Assembly (NCBI GenBank): GCA_946490455.1
Contig: CAMLXE010000062.1
Coordinates: 1-8,423, forward strand
Length of the DNA stretch: 8,423 bases
Origin: an uncultured Desulfovibrio sp.
Lineage (GTDB): Bacteria; Desulfobacterota; Desulfovibrionia; Desulfovibrionales; Desulfovibrionaceae
Direction: 5' to 3'
Of this stretch, positions 1-5,892 are shown piece after piece. The notes under the pieces are model-generated. The model was not told the DNA's origin. It ran no database searches and saw only the letters and a list, made by a program, of their open reading frames with translations. The translations under genes were made by a program, and so were the position numbers. How positions within the stretch are numbered: the stretch's first letter is position 1; every line of letters begins with the position of its first letter.

Positions 1-33
1 AAACAGGGCGAATTTTTTCGCCTTGTTTTTTTT
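1..33 (+). terminator. Rho-independent terminator of an upstream gene
   Basis: Bases 2-12 pair with 17-27 (11 bp including one G-T wobble) around a TTTT loop, and the right arm runs into an unbroken T tract at 26-33. The polarity fits a plus-strand gene lying left of the window. It isolates the following gene from upstream transcription. Confidence 0.85.
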
Positions 34-312
34 CCAGTCCTAAAAAAAATACAAGTAATCCTCTTTACCTTTATCCGCCCCACAGGTAGAGTCTGCCTAG
101 ATGAATGGCAGGAATGTAACCATTGAATGCATTTCTGTAATTATGGATACAAGATACCGGCTCGGAGAAACACCGGTTATTCCATCCCAGAGGAGGATAT
201 TCCGGATCCGGCAGTTTCTCTGGATTCCAATTTTCATTTTTGGCACCCCGTATCCCTCAGGGATTCCCCTACAGGGATATAAACGCAACCATTCCTAGTT
301 AGGAGGAAAAAC
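34..312 (+). promoter_or_regulatory. Leader/promoter region of the VWA-OmpA gene
   Basis: This stretch of about 280 bases holds no convincing gene. Because a terminator closes the upstream unit, the promoter for the gene at 313 should lie here. The best sigma70-like pair I see is TTTACC (64-69), a 17-base spacer and TAGAGT (87-92), each 4 of 6 to consensus, so it is weak. The last part is rich in inverted repeats: CCAGAG/CTCTGG flank a CCGGATCCGG palindrome around 186-222, and TATCCCT (251-257) pairs with AGGGATA (273-279) around an inner AGGG/CCCT stem. If transcription starts near 100, these would fold in a leader of about 200 bases just ahead of the ribosome site. Confidence 0.4.
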
Positions 313-1335
313 ATGAAATTTACCCGCTCCATAGTCCTGGCTGCTGCCCTTGTTTTTGCATGGGCAACGGCTGGCCTGGCCGCCCATTCTGTGGAAACAT
401 GTGACAAGCGTATTGAAAGCTTCAACTACCTTGTGGACTATTCCGGCTCCATGATGATGAGCTTCCGCGATACCGGCATGAGCAAGGTTGCCGCAGCCAA
501 GGAAATCATCAAGCGTGTCAATGCGGTTGTACCCGATCTCGGCTATGAAGGTGGCCTGTACACCTTTGCTCCCTATGGAACCGTTGTAAACCAGGGTACC
601 TGGAATCGTGACAATCTGGCCGCCGGTGTTGATACTCTGAAAGACAATCTGGAAACCTTTGCCCGCTTTACCCCCATGGGGACCGGAATTCAGACGCACA
701 ATTCCGTCATCAGCCAGATGACCCCTCGTGCTGCTGTCATCCTCGTAAGTGACGGTGAATCCAACCGCGGAGTAAGCCCCATTGATGAAGTGAGGGCCAT
801 CTACTCTGCCAATCCGAATGTATGCTTCCATGTAATCTCTCTGGCCACTACTCCCGCAGGGAAGGCTACCCTCGATGAAATCGCCCGTCTGAATGCCTGC
901 ACGGTTTATGTGGATGGTGCCGATCTGCTGACGAGCGATGCTGCGGTTGACACCTTTGTTGGTGATGTGTTCTGCCGTGAACGTATCGCCGTGGTAGAAG
1001 ACGTCGTTGTTCTGCGTGGCGTCAACTTCGCTTTTGATTCCTCCGAACTCAGCCCCGAAGCACAGGGTATCCTGAATGAAGCTGCCCGCATCATCAAGGA
1101 ACATCCCGATCTGAGCGTCCGCCTGCTCGGATGGACCGACAGCATTGGCAGCGACGCCTATAACCTGAAGCTTTCTCAGCGCCGTGCCAACGCCGTAAAG
1201 ACCTATCTGGCCTCTCAGGGTGTAGCTCCCAGCCGTATGATTGCCGAAGGCATGGGTAAGTCTTTCCGTTATGACAACGCAACGGAAGAAGGCCGTTACA
1301 TGAACCGTCGTACTGAACTGGTCTTCCTTGACTAA
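313..1335 (+). CDS. Exported VWA-domain/OmpA-family peptidoglycan-binding protein
   Basis: This 340-residue protein is probably periplasmic or envelope-bound and anchors to peptidoglycan through its C-terminal OmpA domain. Residues 1-24 are a classic Sec signal peptide (basic start, hydrophobic core, cleavage likely after GLAA); there is no lipobox cysteine. Residues about 36-220 form a von Willebrand A domain: the metal-site motif D-Y-S-G-S is at 42-46, a candidate MIDAS Thr is in MGTG at 122-125, and VSDG is at 145-148. Residues about 234-340 are an OmpA C-terminal domain, with the FAFDSS strand near 239-244, the G-W-T-D motif (Asp276), LSQRRA (287-292) holding the expected Arg, and NRRTEL near the end. 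Asp276 and that Arg are the family's diaminopimelate-contacting positions. The start is firm: AGGAGG at 301-306 sits 6 bases before ATG. The ligand of the VWA domain cannot be told from sequence. There is no transmembrane beta-barrel, so this is not a porin. Confidence 0.9.
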   Translation: MKFTRSIVLAAALVFAWATAGLAAHSVETCDKRIESFNYLVDYSGSMMMSFRDTGMSKVAAAKEIIKRVNAVVPDLGYEGGLYTFAPYGTVVNQGTWNRDNLAAGVDTLKDNLETFARFTPMGTGIQTHNSVISQMTPRAAVILVSDGESNRGVSPIDEVRAIYSANPNVCFHVISLATTPAGKATLDEIARLNACTVYVDGADLLTSDAAVDTFVGDVFCRERIAVVEDVVVLRGVNFAFDSSELSPEAQGILNEAARIIKEHPDLSVRLLGWTDSIGSDAYNLKLSQRRANAVKTYLASQGVAPSRMIAEGMGKSFRYDNATEEGRYMNRRTELVFLD

Positions 1336-1356
1336 TTTGATTTACACATGAAAAAG

Positions 1357-1387
1357 GGCCCGATGGAATTTCCATCGGGCCTTTTTT
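1357..1387 (+). terminator. Rho-independent terminator after VWA-OmpA gene
   Basis: A perfect 11-bp GC-rich stem (1357-1367 with 1371-1381, loop ATT) is followed by six T (1382-1387). A run of five A precedes the stem at 1351-1355, so it could also act on the minus strand. It lies 21 bases after the stop codon of the upstream gene and only 16 bases before the next start codon. Confidence 0.92.
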
Positions 1388-1403
1388 AAGGGATCTCGTT
1401 CCA

Positions 1404-1853
1404 ATGACATTTTCCATAAAATCCATTTGTTGTGCCCTGTCTCTGACCGCACTCTTCCTTTTGGGAGGACAGGTACAGGCAGCTCAATCATCCAGTCAGC
1501 CCTCTGAAGAAACGGTTCTTGAAGTAAAGGGCAAACTGGATTCTTTCGCCAAGGACTACGTATCACGCGCCAATGCGACAATCAAACCCAATCGAAATCA
1601 CGTCGCAGTAAAGAAAGTCAAGGGCCAATATGTTGCCTCATTTCGGGAAGTGGATATTGATACCATGGTAACCGAAATATATCCCAGCCAGGCTCCAGGA
1701 TGCAGCTATGTGGGACATATTATTTATCTGGAAAAAGAATATGAAAGCATTGGCAAAACCAAGAAAATTGCACAGCAGGGAGAGTTCAAGCAGAAAAGAG
1801 CCCGGCGCATCCGTGAACTGTTCCGCTACAACCAGGGGAAATGGTGCTACTAA
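1404..1853 (+). CDS. Small exported protein of unknown function
   Basis: I do not recognise this 149-residue protein. Residues 1-26 look like a Sec signal peptide (MTFSIKSICC start, LSLTALFLL core, cleavage near QVQA/A). The mature part of about 123 residues is hydrophilic, with alternating strand-like segments (HVAVKKVKGQYVASF, 66-80; YVGHIIYLEKEYESI, 102-116) and a strongly basic helix-like tail (KQKRARRIRELFR, 129-141). It has two mature cysteines, C100 and C148 (the penultimate residue), which could form a disulfide in the periplasm. The start is ATG 1404 with a modest AAGGGA site at 1388-1393; the next Met is far inside at residue 88, so this start is needed for the signal peptide. It follows the VWA-OmpA gene on the same strand, but an intervening terminator means it is expressed by read-through or from a promoter inside the upstream gene. 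A functional link with that neighbour is only suggested by position. Confidence 0.75.
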   Translation: MTFSIKSICCALSLTALFLLGGQVQAAQSSSQPSEETVLEVKGKLDSFAKDYVSRANATIKPNRNHVAVKKVKGQYVASFREVDIDTMVTEIYPSQAPGCSYVGHIIYLEKEYESIGKTKKIAQQGEFKQKRARRIRELFRYNQGKWCY

Positions 1854-1906
1854 CGTTTGACAGGCTGACGAGCCTCATGCTGTCATCTGAATGAAGCATC
1901 AGTATC

Positions 1907-1950
1907 AAACAGAAAAGACTGCCATGTGTCCGGCAGTCTTTTCTGTTTTT
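1907..1950. terminator. Bidirectional terminator between convergent genes
   Basis: A long perfect inverted repeat pairs 1907-1923 with 1932-1948 (17 bp, 8-base loop). On the plus strand the right arm ends in TTTTCTGTTTTT; on the minus strand the opposite arm ends in TTTTCTGTTT. It lies between the plus-strand secreted-protein gene (stop 1853) and minus-strand selD (stop 2030), so one hairpin can end both transcripts. Confidence 0.85.
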
Positions 1951-2029
1951 CTGACAGGAACCTGTTCCGTGCAGAGGACTTCTCCACTAGCTGCTTCTTG
2001 CTTATCCCTTTCTCTTTTCTCCGACACTG

Positions 2030-3079
2030 TCATGCCAGAATGAGCTGAACATCCTCTCTGTCGGGAAGAACCCTGCCTATGCACCAGGCAGGCTCTCCCA
2101 ATGCGGCAAGTCGTTCCTCGGCCTCCTCTTTCCGCTCCTCTGGAACGGCAAGGACAAGTCCACCGGATGTCTGAGCATCAAAAGCCAAGAGGGCAAGGAG
2201 TTCATCTACCTCGGGAACGACATGAGTCCTGCAGCTACAATGCTTACGGTTTGCATACGTTCCAGCCGGAACCAGACCATCAGCAGCAAACTCCAGAACG
2301 TGATCCATAAAAGGCAAAGAACATACACAAAGCTCAACTGTCACCCCAGATCCACGCGCCATTTCCAGCACATGTCCCCCAAGGCCGAAACCGGTCACAT
2401 CTGTAGCTGCCCGCAGTCCCATCTCCCGAATGACACGACCCCCATTCCGATTGAGACGGGTGGCCCAACGGTACAGTTCGTCTTCTGCCGAGTCTGCCCC
2501 AGGCCAGCCGGCCTTGATCGCCGTAGCCAACACACCTGTTCCCAGAGGCTTTGTCAATATGAGCCGATCTCCCGGAGACAAGGCGGCATTACCGGCAATA
2601 CGCCCAGGATCAACGACTCCTGTGACCGCAAGACCATATTTGATTTCATCATCTTCCAGTGTATGGCCTCCAGCCAGTACCGCACCAGCTTCAGTCATCT
2701 TTTCAAGTCCACCAGTCAGAATGTCTGCAAGAATGGACAACGGTAATTCCTTGGCCGGAAATGCCACAACATTCATGGCAGACCACGCTTCTCCACCAAC
2801 AGCATATACATCGGAAAGAGCATTGGCCGCAGCAACCTGCCCGAACAGACGCGGATTATTTCCCAGTGGCCCCAATACATCTACGGTCTGTACCAAAGCC
2901 ATGCCTGCAGGAGGTGAACTCACAACAACGGCATCTTCGTTATGTTCAAAGCCGTGCAGCACCCTCCCCTCAGGATCAGGAACTCGTGGCAGAGAAGCAA
3001 GAACCTGCTCCAGCAACTCTGGAGCTGTTTTTGCCGCTCAACCAGCAGCCTTGGCACGATCCATCAATCGAAATGTCAT
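2030..3079 (-). CDS. selD: Selenide, water dikinase (selenophosphate synthetase), Sec-containing
   Basis: SelD makes selenophosphate from selenide and ATP, the selenium donor for Sec-tRNA (and selenouridine) synthesis in the cytoplasm. Read from ATG 3079, the product is 349 residues, normal for the family. The N-terminus is MTFRLMDRAKAAG-U-AAK: codon 14 is TGA (3040-3038) and falls on the catalytic Cys position (E. coli Cys17, GAGCGCK), with the conserved Lys three residues later. Downstream are the family motifs: NEDAVV, TVDVLGPLGNNP, GQVAAANALSDVYAVGG, AGGHTLED, LTKPLGTGVL, TDVTGFGLGGH and DAQTSGGL. The start is chosen because GGGAGG lies 6 bases upstream and only this start includes the active-site loop; a reading that stops at TGA begins instead at TTG 3016 and loses 21 residues. 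The gene ends with a true TGA stop, so the same codon is read both ways. It is the last gene of the minus-strand run, 285 bases after yifB. Confidence 0.95.
3007..3025 (-). promoter_or_regulatory. Candidate SECIS hairpin in selD mRNA
   Basis: In the mRNA sense GCTCCAG (3025-3019) pairs perfectly with CTGGAGC (3013-3007) around the loop AGTTG. The stem starts 12 bases after the in-frame TGA, and 19 bases separate the TGA from the loop. This fits the general bacterial SECIS layout (short stem in the coding region just 3' of UGA, a G in the first two loop bases). The SelB-binding role is inferred. I do not see the bulged U of the E. coli fdhF element. Confidence 0.75.
3038..3040 (-). other. In-frame TGA read as selenocysteine
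   Basis: This is codon 14 of selD, between GGT (Gly) and GCG (Ala), at the catalytic chalcogen position of the family. The reading frame is conserved SelD sequence on the downstream side, and the upstream side has a start codon with a proper ribosome site. Confidence 0.92.
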
Positions 3080-3085
3080 GGAACG

Positions 3086-3091
3086 CCTCCC
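3086..3091 (-). promoter_or_regulatory. Ribosome binding site fixing the selD start
   Basis: GGGAGG lies 6 bases before ATG 3079. It is the strongest Shine-Dalgarno match near the gene and decides for a start upstream of the in-frame TGA. Confidence 0.85.
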
Positions 3092-3314
3092 TTTTATGGC
3101 TTTGTTCAAATCGAGGGTGGATAAATACAGGGCACGGTGAAAAAACAGTTTCGATTCTGTTCTGCCAGCCCGCACTAAAAAACAAGTTTCTCAACGTTGG
3201 GGGAATCTCTCTTCTGAGCTTGACCATCTTCCAACTATGCCCCAACCACCTCATAAAGGAAACAGGAAGATCTTTATCCAAAGATACTGACTGGTTACCT
3301 CGCACACTGTTTGT

Positions 3315-3343
3315 ATCATGGTTGTTGATACGCAAAACGTCAA
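3315..3343 (-). promoter_or_regulatory. Possible sigma70 promoter for selD
   Basis: TTGACG (3343-3338) and CATGAT (3320-3315) are separated by 17 bases on the minus strand, 5/6 and 4/6 to consensus. It lies between the yifB stop and selD and would give a leader of roughly 230 bases. The rest of the 285-base gap shows only a small hairpin (ATCTTT/AAAGAT near 3271-3286) without a clean T tract, so selD could also be read through from yifB. Confidence 0.35.
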
Positions 3344-3364
3344 CAGAAAGGCACCAAAATCTTT

Positions 3365-4888
3365 CTACACGCCATCCCAGTCTCGATCCAGAGAACGGCA
3401 TGCAATGGCTTCAGTCAGATGTTCCACAGCAATATTTTCAGAATCCGCCAAATCGGCAATCGTCCGGGACAGTCGCAAAACCCTCGTATACGCGCGAGCC
3501 GAGAGGGCCAGCCTTTGGACGGCTTCACGCAGGAAAAGCTCTCCCTCTCTATTCAGCTGACAATACATCTCCAGCAGGCGCCCCGACAGATCGGCATTGG
3601 TCCGGCAGCGAGTTTCTGCATATCTGAACGTCTGCCTCGCCCTTGCTGCCATCACACGTTCCCGAATGCTGGCAGAAGATTCCGCCGGAGTATCGGCACG
3701 CAAGTCATCATAAGGGACAGGTGATACCGGTACATGCAGATCAATACGATCCAGAAGAGGACCGGAAATCCGGGCACGATACCGGCGAATCTGCTGAGGA
3801 GAACAGGCACAGGTGTGGGAGGGATCGGTAGAATACCCGCAGGGACAGGGATTCATGGCAGCCACAAGCATGCAGTCTGCGGGAAATGTAACGACCTGAG
3901 ATGTCCGAGAGACAGTCACTACGCCGTCCTCGAGAGGCTGTCGCAGTGCATCCAGAGTTGCTCTCCCATATTCAGGCAGTTCATCAAGAAACAGGACACC
4001 ACGATGGGCCAGAGAAACTTCTCCGGGACGGGGAAAAGTACCTCCACCCACAAGCGCACGTTCGGAGACAGTATGGTGAGGGGCCCGAAAGGGTCTTTCG
4101 CAGATAAGCCCTCTGCCATTCAACATCCCGGCGACACTGTGTATTTTGGTAACTTCCAAAGATTCTTCAAAGGTCAGGGGCGGCAATATTGATGGAATGC
4201 GTCTGGCAAGCATGGTTTTGCCACTTCCGGGCGGCCCAAAGAACAGCAGATTGTGCGCCCCCGCCGCTGCAATTTCAATGGCCCGTCGGGCCATATTCTG
4301 TCCCTTTACATCCATAAAGTCAGGGACATCTTCCCGGCAAACAGAAAAATCGGGAAGAGAAGCCGGCCCAAGAGAACTTTGTCCTGTCAGCAGTGCTACA
4401 GCTTCACCAAGGAATTGAGGCCCGTATGTTGATACTCCAGAGACTGCTGCTTCCGCTGTATTCTCTGGAGCAACGATCATTCCCCGCGCCCCTTCCCTGC
4501 GCGCCAGAACAGCCAGTGGAAGGACGCCAGATACAGGCTTGATGGCGCCTCCAAGGGAAAGCTCTCCCAGCGGAAACCAGCCCTGAAGACATCCTTCAGG
4601 AATAATTCCTGCCGCTGCAAGCAGACCAAAAGCCAAGGGCAGATCATATCCGCTTCCGGCCTTCCTCTTGTCTGCTGGAGCGAGATTTACTGTAATTCTG
4701 GATGGAGGAAGCCTGAATCCACAGGAACGCAATGCGGCAAAAACACGTTCTTTGGCTTCTCGGACAGCCCCTTCCGCCAAACCGACCATAACGAAGGAAG
4801 GAACACCCTGACGGACGAGATCAACTTCCAGATCGACCCTGAAGGCATCAACGCCATGGATAGCTCCGCAGAAGAGTCTGACAACCAT
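3365..4888 (-). CDS. yifB: YifB/ComM-family Mg-chelatase-like AAA+ ATPase
   Basis: This 507-residue cytoplasmic protein has the full length and layout of the YifB/ComM family. ComM is known as a hexameric helicase promoting branch migration during natural transformation; in species without known competence the role is unclear. Residues about 20-165 are the ChlI-like N-terminal domain (VGLAEGAVREAKERV, then the DLPLAFGLL segment). The AAA+ core has Walker A GPPGSGKT (218-225), FRAPHHT (267-273), Walker B GVLFLDE (297-303) and the sensor-region LLDRIDLHV (378-386). Between Walker B and the C-terminal domain is a cysteine cluster, PCPCG (347-351) plus CAC (360-362), typical of the family and probably structural or metal-binding. 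Residues about 410-505 are the C-terminal helical domain with LSARAYTRVLRLSRTIADL. ATG 4888 follows AGAGG by 5 bases; an in-frame TGA upstream excludes a longer start. A short ORF overlaps this start. Confidence 0.93.
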   Translation of the reverse strand: MVVRLFCGAIHGVDAFRVDLEVDLVRQGVPSFVMVGLAEGAVREAKERVFAALRSCGFRLPPSRITVNLAPADKRKAGSGYDLPLAFGLLAAAGIIPEGCLQGWFPLGELSLGGAIKPVSGVLPLAVLARREGARGMIVAPENTAEAAVSGVSTYGPQFLGEAVALLTGQSSLGPASLPDFSVCREDVPDFMDVKGQNMARRAIEIAAAGAHNLLFFGPPGSGKTMLARRIPSILPPLTFEESLEVTKIHSVAGMLNGRGLICERPFRAPHHTVSERALVGGGTFPRPGEVSLAHRGVLFLDELPEYGRATLDALRQPLEDGVVTVSRTSQVVTFPADCMLVAAMNPCPCGYSTDPSHTCACSPQQIRRYRARISGPLLDRIDLHVPVSPVPYDDLRADTPAESSASIRERVMAARARQTFRYAETRCRTNADLSGRLLEMYCQLNREGELFLREAVQRLALSARAYTRVLRLSRTIADLADSENIAVEHLTEAIACRSLDRDWDGV

Positions 4889-4913
4889 AGTTACCTCTAG
4901 GATATGTATTCAT
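4848..4913 (-). CDS. Possible 21-residue leader ORF overlapping yifB start
   Basis: ATG 4913 has a strong ribosome site (GGAGGAGG at 4930-4923, 9 bases away), better than that of yifB itself. It reads 21 codons in a different frame, giving MNTYPRGNYGCQTLLRSYPWR, and stops at TGA 4850-4848, 39 bases inside yifB. It could be a leader peptide that couples or tunes yifB translation, or a chance ORF. The peptide resembles nothing I recognise. Confidence 0.3.
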   Translation of the reverse strand: MNTYPRGNYGCQTLLRSYPWR

Positions 4914-5053
4914 GGTAATTAGCCTCCTCCAAACGACATGCGGCAGACCTTTTCCTGGCAAAACACACAAAATGAAGCCGACTTTCTGCCGAAAACAGGT
5001 CCAGAAATTCCATCGTTAGAGCAGATCACATTCATCCGATACAGGCTGTCATT

Positions 5054-5761
5054 CTAACAGAGCGTATCCAATGAAGCCGGGGAAGGTGATTTCGATGGAC
5101 GCCCCAAAGCCAATCTTCGTTCGAAATACCGTAACAGAGCCGATATACTCAATGTCATGGCCAGATAAAAAAGCGCAACAGTAACCCAGACTTCAAAGGC
5201 ACGGAAATTGACGGCGATGATTTCCTGTCCCTGTCTGGTCAGTTCTCCCACACCTATGACAACGAGCAATGACGTATCCTTGAGAGAAATAATGCACTGA
5301 TTGGTCAGGGGCGGAATCATCCGGCGAAATGCCTGAGGCCAGATGATATAAAGCATGGTCTGAGCTCTCGTCAGACCGGTAGAGCGCCCCGCTTCGGTTT
5401 GTCCCTTATCTATGGAGCTGATGGCACCACGGACAATCTCGGCAATATAGGCACCGGAGTTGACTCCGATGGCAATGACGCCAGCCGTATCGGGAGGGAT
5501 ACGGGTTCCCAGCGCCAGTGGCAGACCAAAATAAAGGAACATGACCTGGACAATCAGAGGCGTTCCTCGAATGGCTTCAATATAAATCAGAGCAAGTGTC
5601 CGCAAGATTCGACTGCGAGTGGAATTTGCGAGTCCTGTGATAATGCCGAGAGCGAGACCAAGAGCCAGGCCTCCTACAGTAATGAGAAGGGTAAGCTGTA
5701 CACCTGCCAGAAGCTGCGGAGCGGTCTCAAGCATGACGGAAGGTTCAAAATCAAAGGCCAT
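5054..5761 (-). CDS. glnP: Glutamine-type amino acid ABC transporter permease
   Basis: This is the inner-membrane permease subunit of a polar amino acid (HisM/GlnP family) importer, 235 residues from ATG 5761. Hydrophobic segments lie near 18-45, 53-82, 92-112, 138-172 and 190-212, consistent with the usual five-helix core. The EAA loop that docks the ATPase is visible around 104-134 (AYIAEIVRGAISSIDKGQTEAGRSTGLTRAQ region; key E123-A-G and G129). The frame is open to an ATG at 5821, but that start would place an intact terminator hairpin inside the coding region and add 20 residues not expected in the family; MAFDFEPSVML is preferred, although its ribosome site (GGA about 8 bases away) is weak. 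It follows glnH on the same strand with a 131-base gap. The matching ATPase gene glnQ does not follow; the next gene is yifB. The assignment to glutamine rests on glnH. Confidence 0.88.
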   Translation of the reverse strand: MAFDFEPSVMLETAPQLLAGVQLTLLITVGGLALGLALGIITGLANSTRSRILRTLALIYIEAIRGTPLIVQVMFLYFGLPLALGTRIPPDTAGVIAIGVNSGAYIAEIVRGAISSIDKGQTEAGRSTGLTRAQTMLYIIWPQAFRRMIPPLTNQCIISLKDTSLLVVIGVGELTRQGQEIIAVNFRAFEVWVTVALFYLAMTLSISALLRYFERRLALGRPSKSPSPASLDTLC

Positions 5762-5782
5762 GACATTTATCCGAAAGGTTGG

Positions 5783-5810
5783 AAAAAGGATGGGGAGGCA
5801 TGGCCTCCCC
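5783..5810 (-). terminator. Intercistronic terminator/attenuator between glnH and glnP
   Basis: In the minus-strand sense GGGGAGGC (5810-5803), loop CAT and GCCTCCCC (5799-5792) form a perfect 8-bp stem, followed by ATCC and TTTTT (5787-5783). It lies 22 bases before the preferred glnP start. Such partial terminators are common after periplasmic binding-protein genes, giving more binding protein than permease. Confidence 0.75.
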
Positions 5811-5892
5811 TGAAGAACCATTCCAAAATGGAGACTATGTGATCAATAACGGCATGGAGACAAGCAGTCTTCCATACCTCACCATGAGAGGA

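Noticed and set aside
240..260. Possible sigma54 promoter (TGGCAC) ahead of the VWA-OmpA gene
   Set aside because: The expected TTGC element at the required distance is missing.
101..298. Plus-strand 65-codon ORF ending just before the ribosome site of the VWA-OmpA gene
   Set aside because: It has no good ribosome site, no recognisable protein features, and it spans the inverted repeats of the leader. More likely chance.
295..1104. Long minus-strand ORF (269 codons) antisense to the VWA-OmpA gene
   Set aside because: It mirrors the codon pattern of a clearly real gene on the other strand and has no family features of its own.
3014..3016. TTG as selD start codon
   Set aside because: It has no ribosome site, lies in the hairpin loop, and removes the catalytic segment. 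ATG 3079 with read-through of TGA as selenocysteine fits the family.
2976..3401. Minus-strand 141-codon ORF crossing the yifB end and the selD start in another frame
   Set aside because: It would overlap the selD active-site region out of frame, and no family resemblance is visible. The selD frame explains this DNA better.
2659..3627. Plus-strand 322-codon ORF across the selD start and yifB end
   Set aside because: It runs antisense to two conserved genes, is rich in residues typical of antisense frames, and shows no domain or ribosome site.
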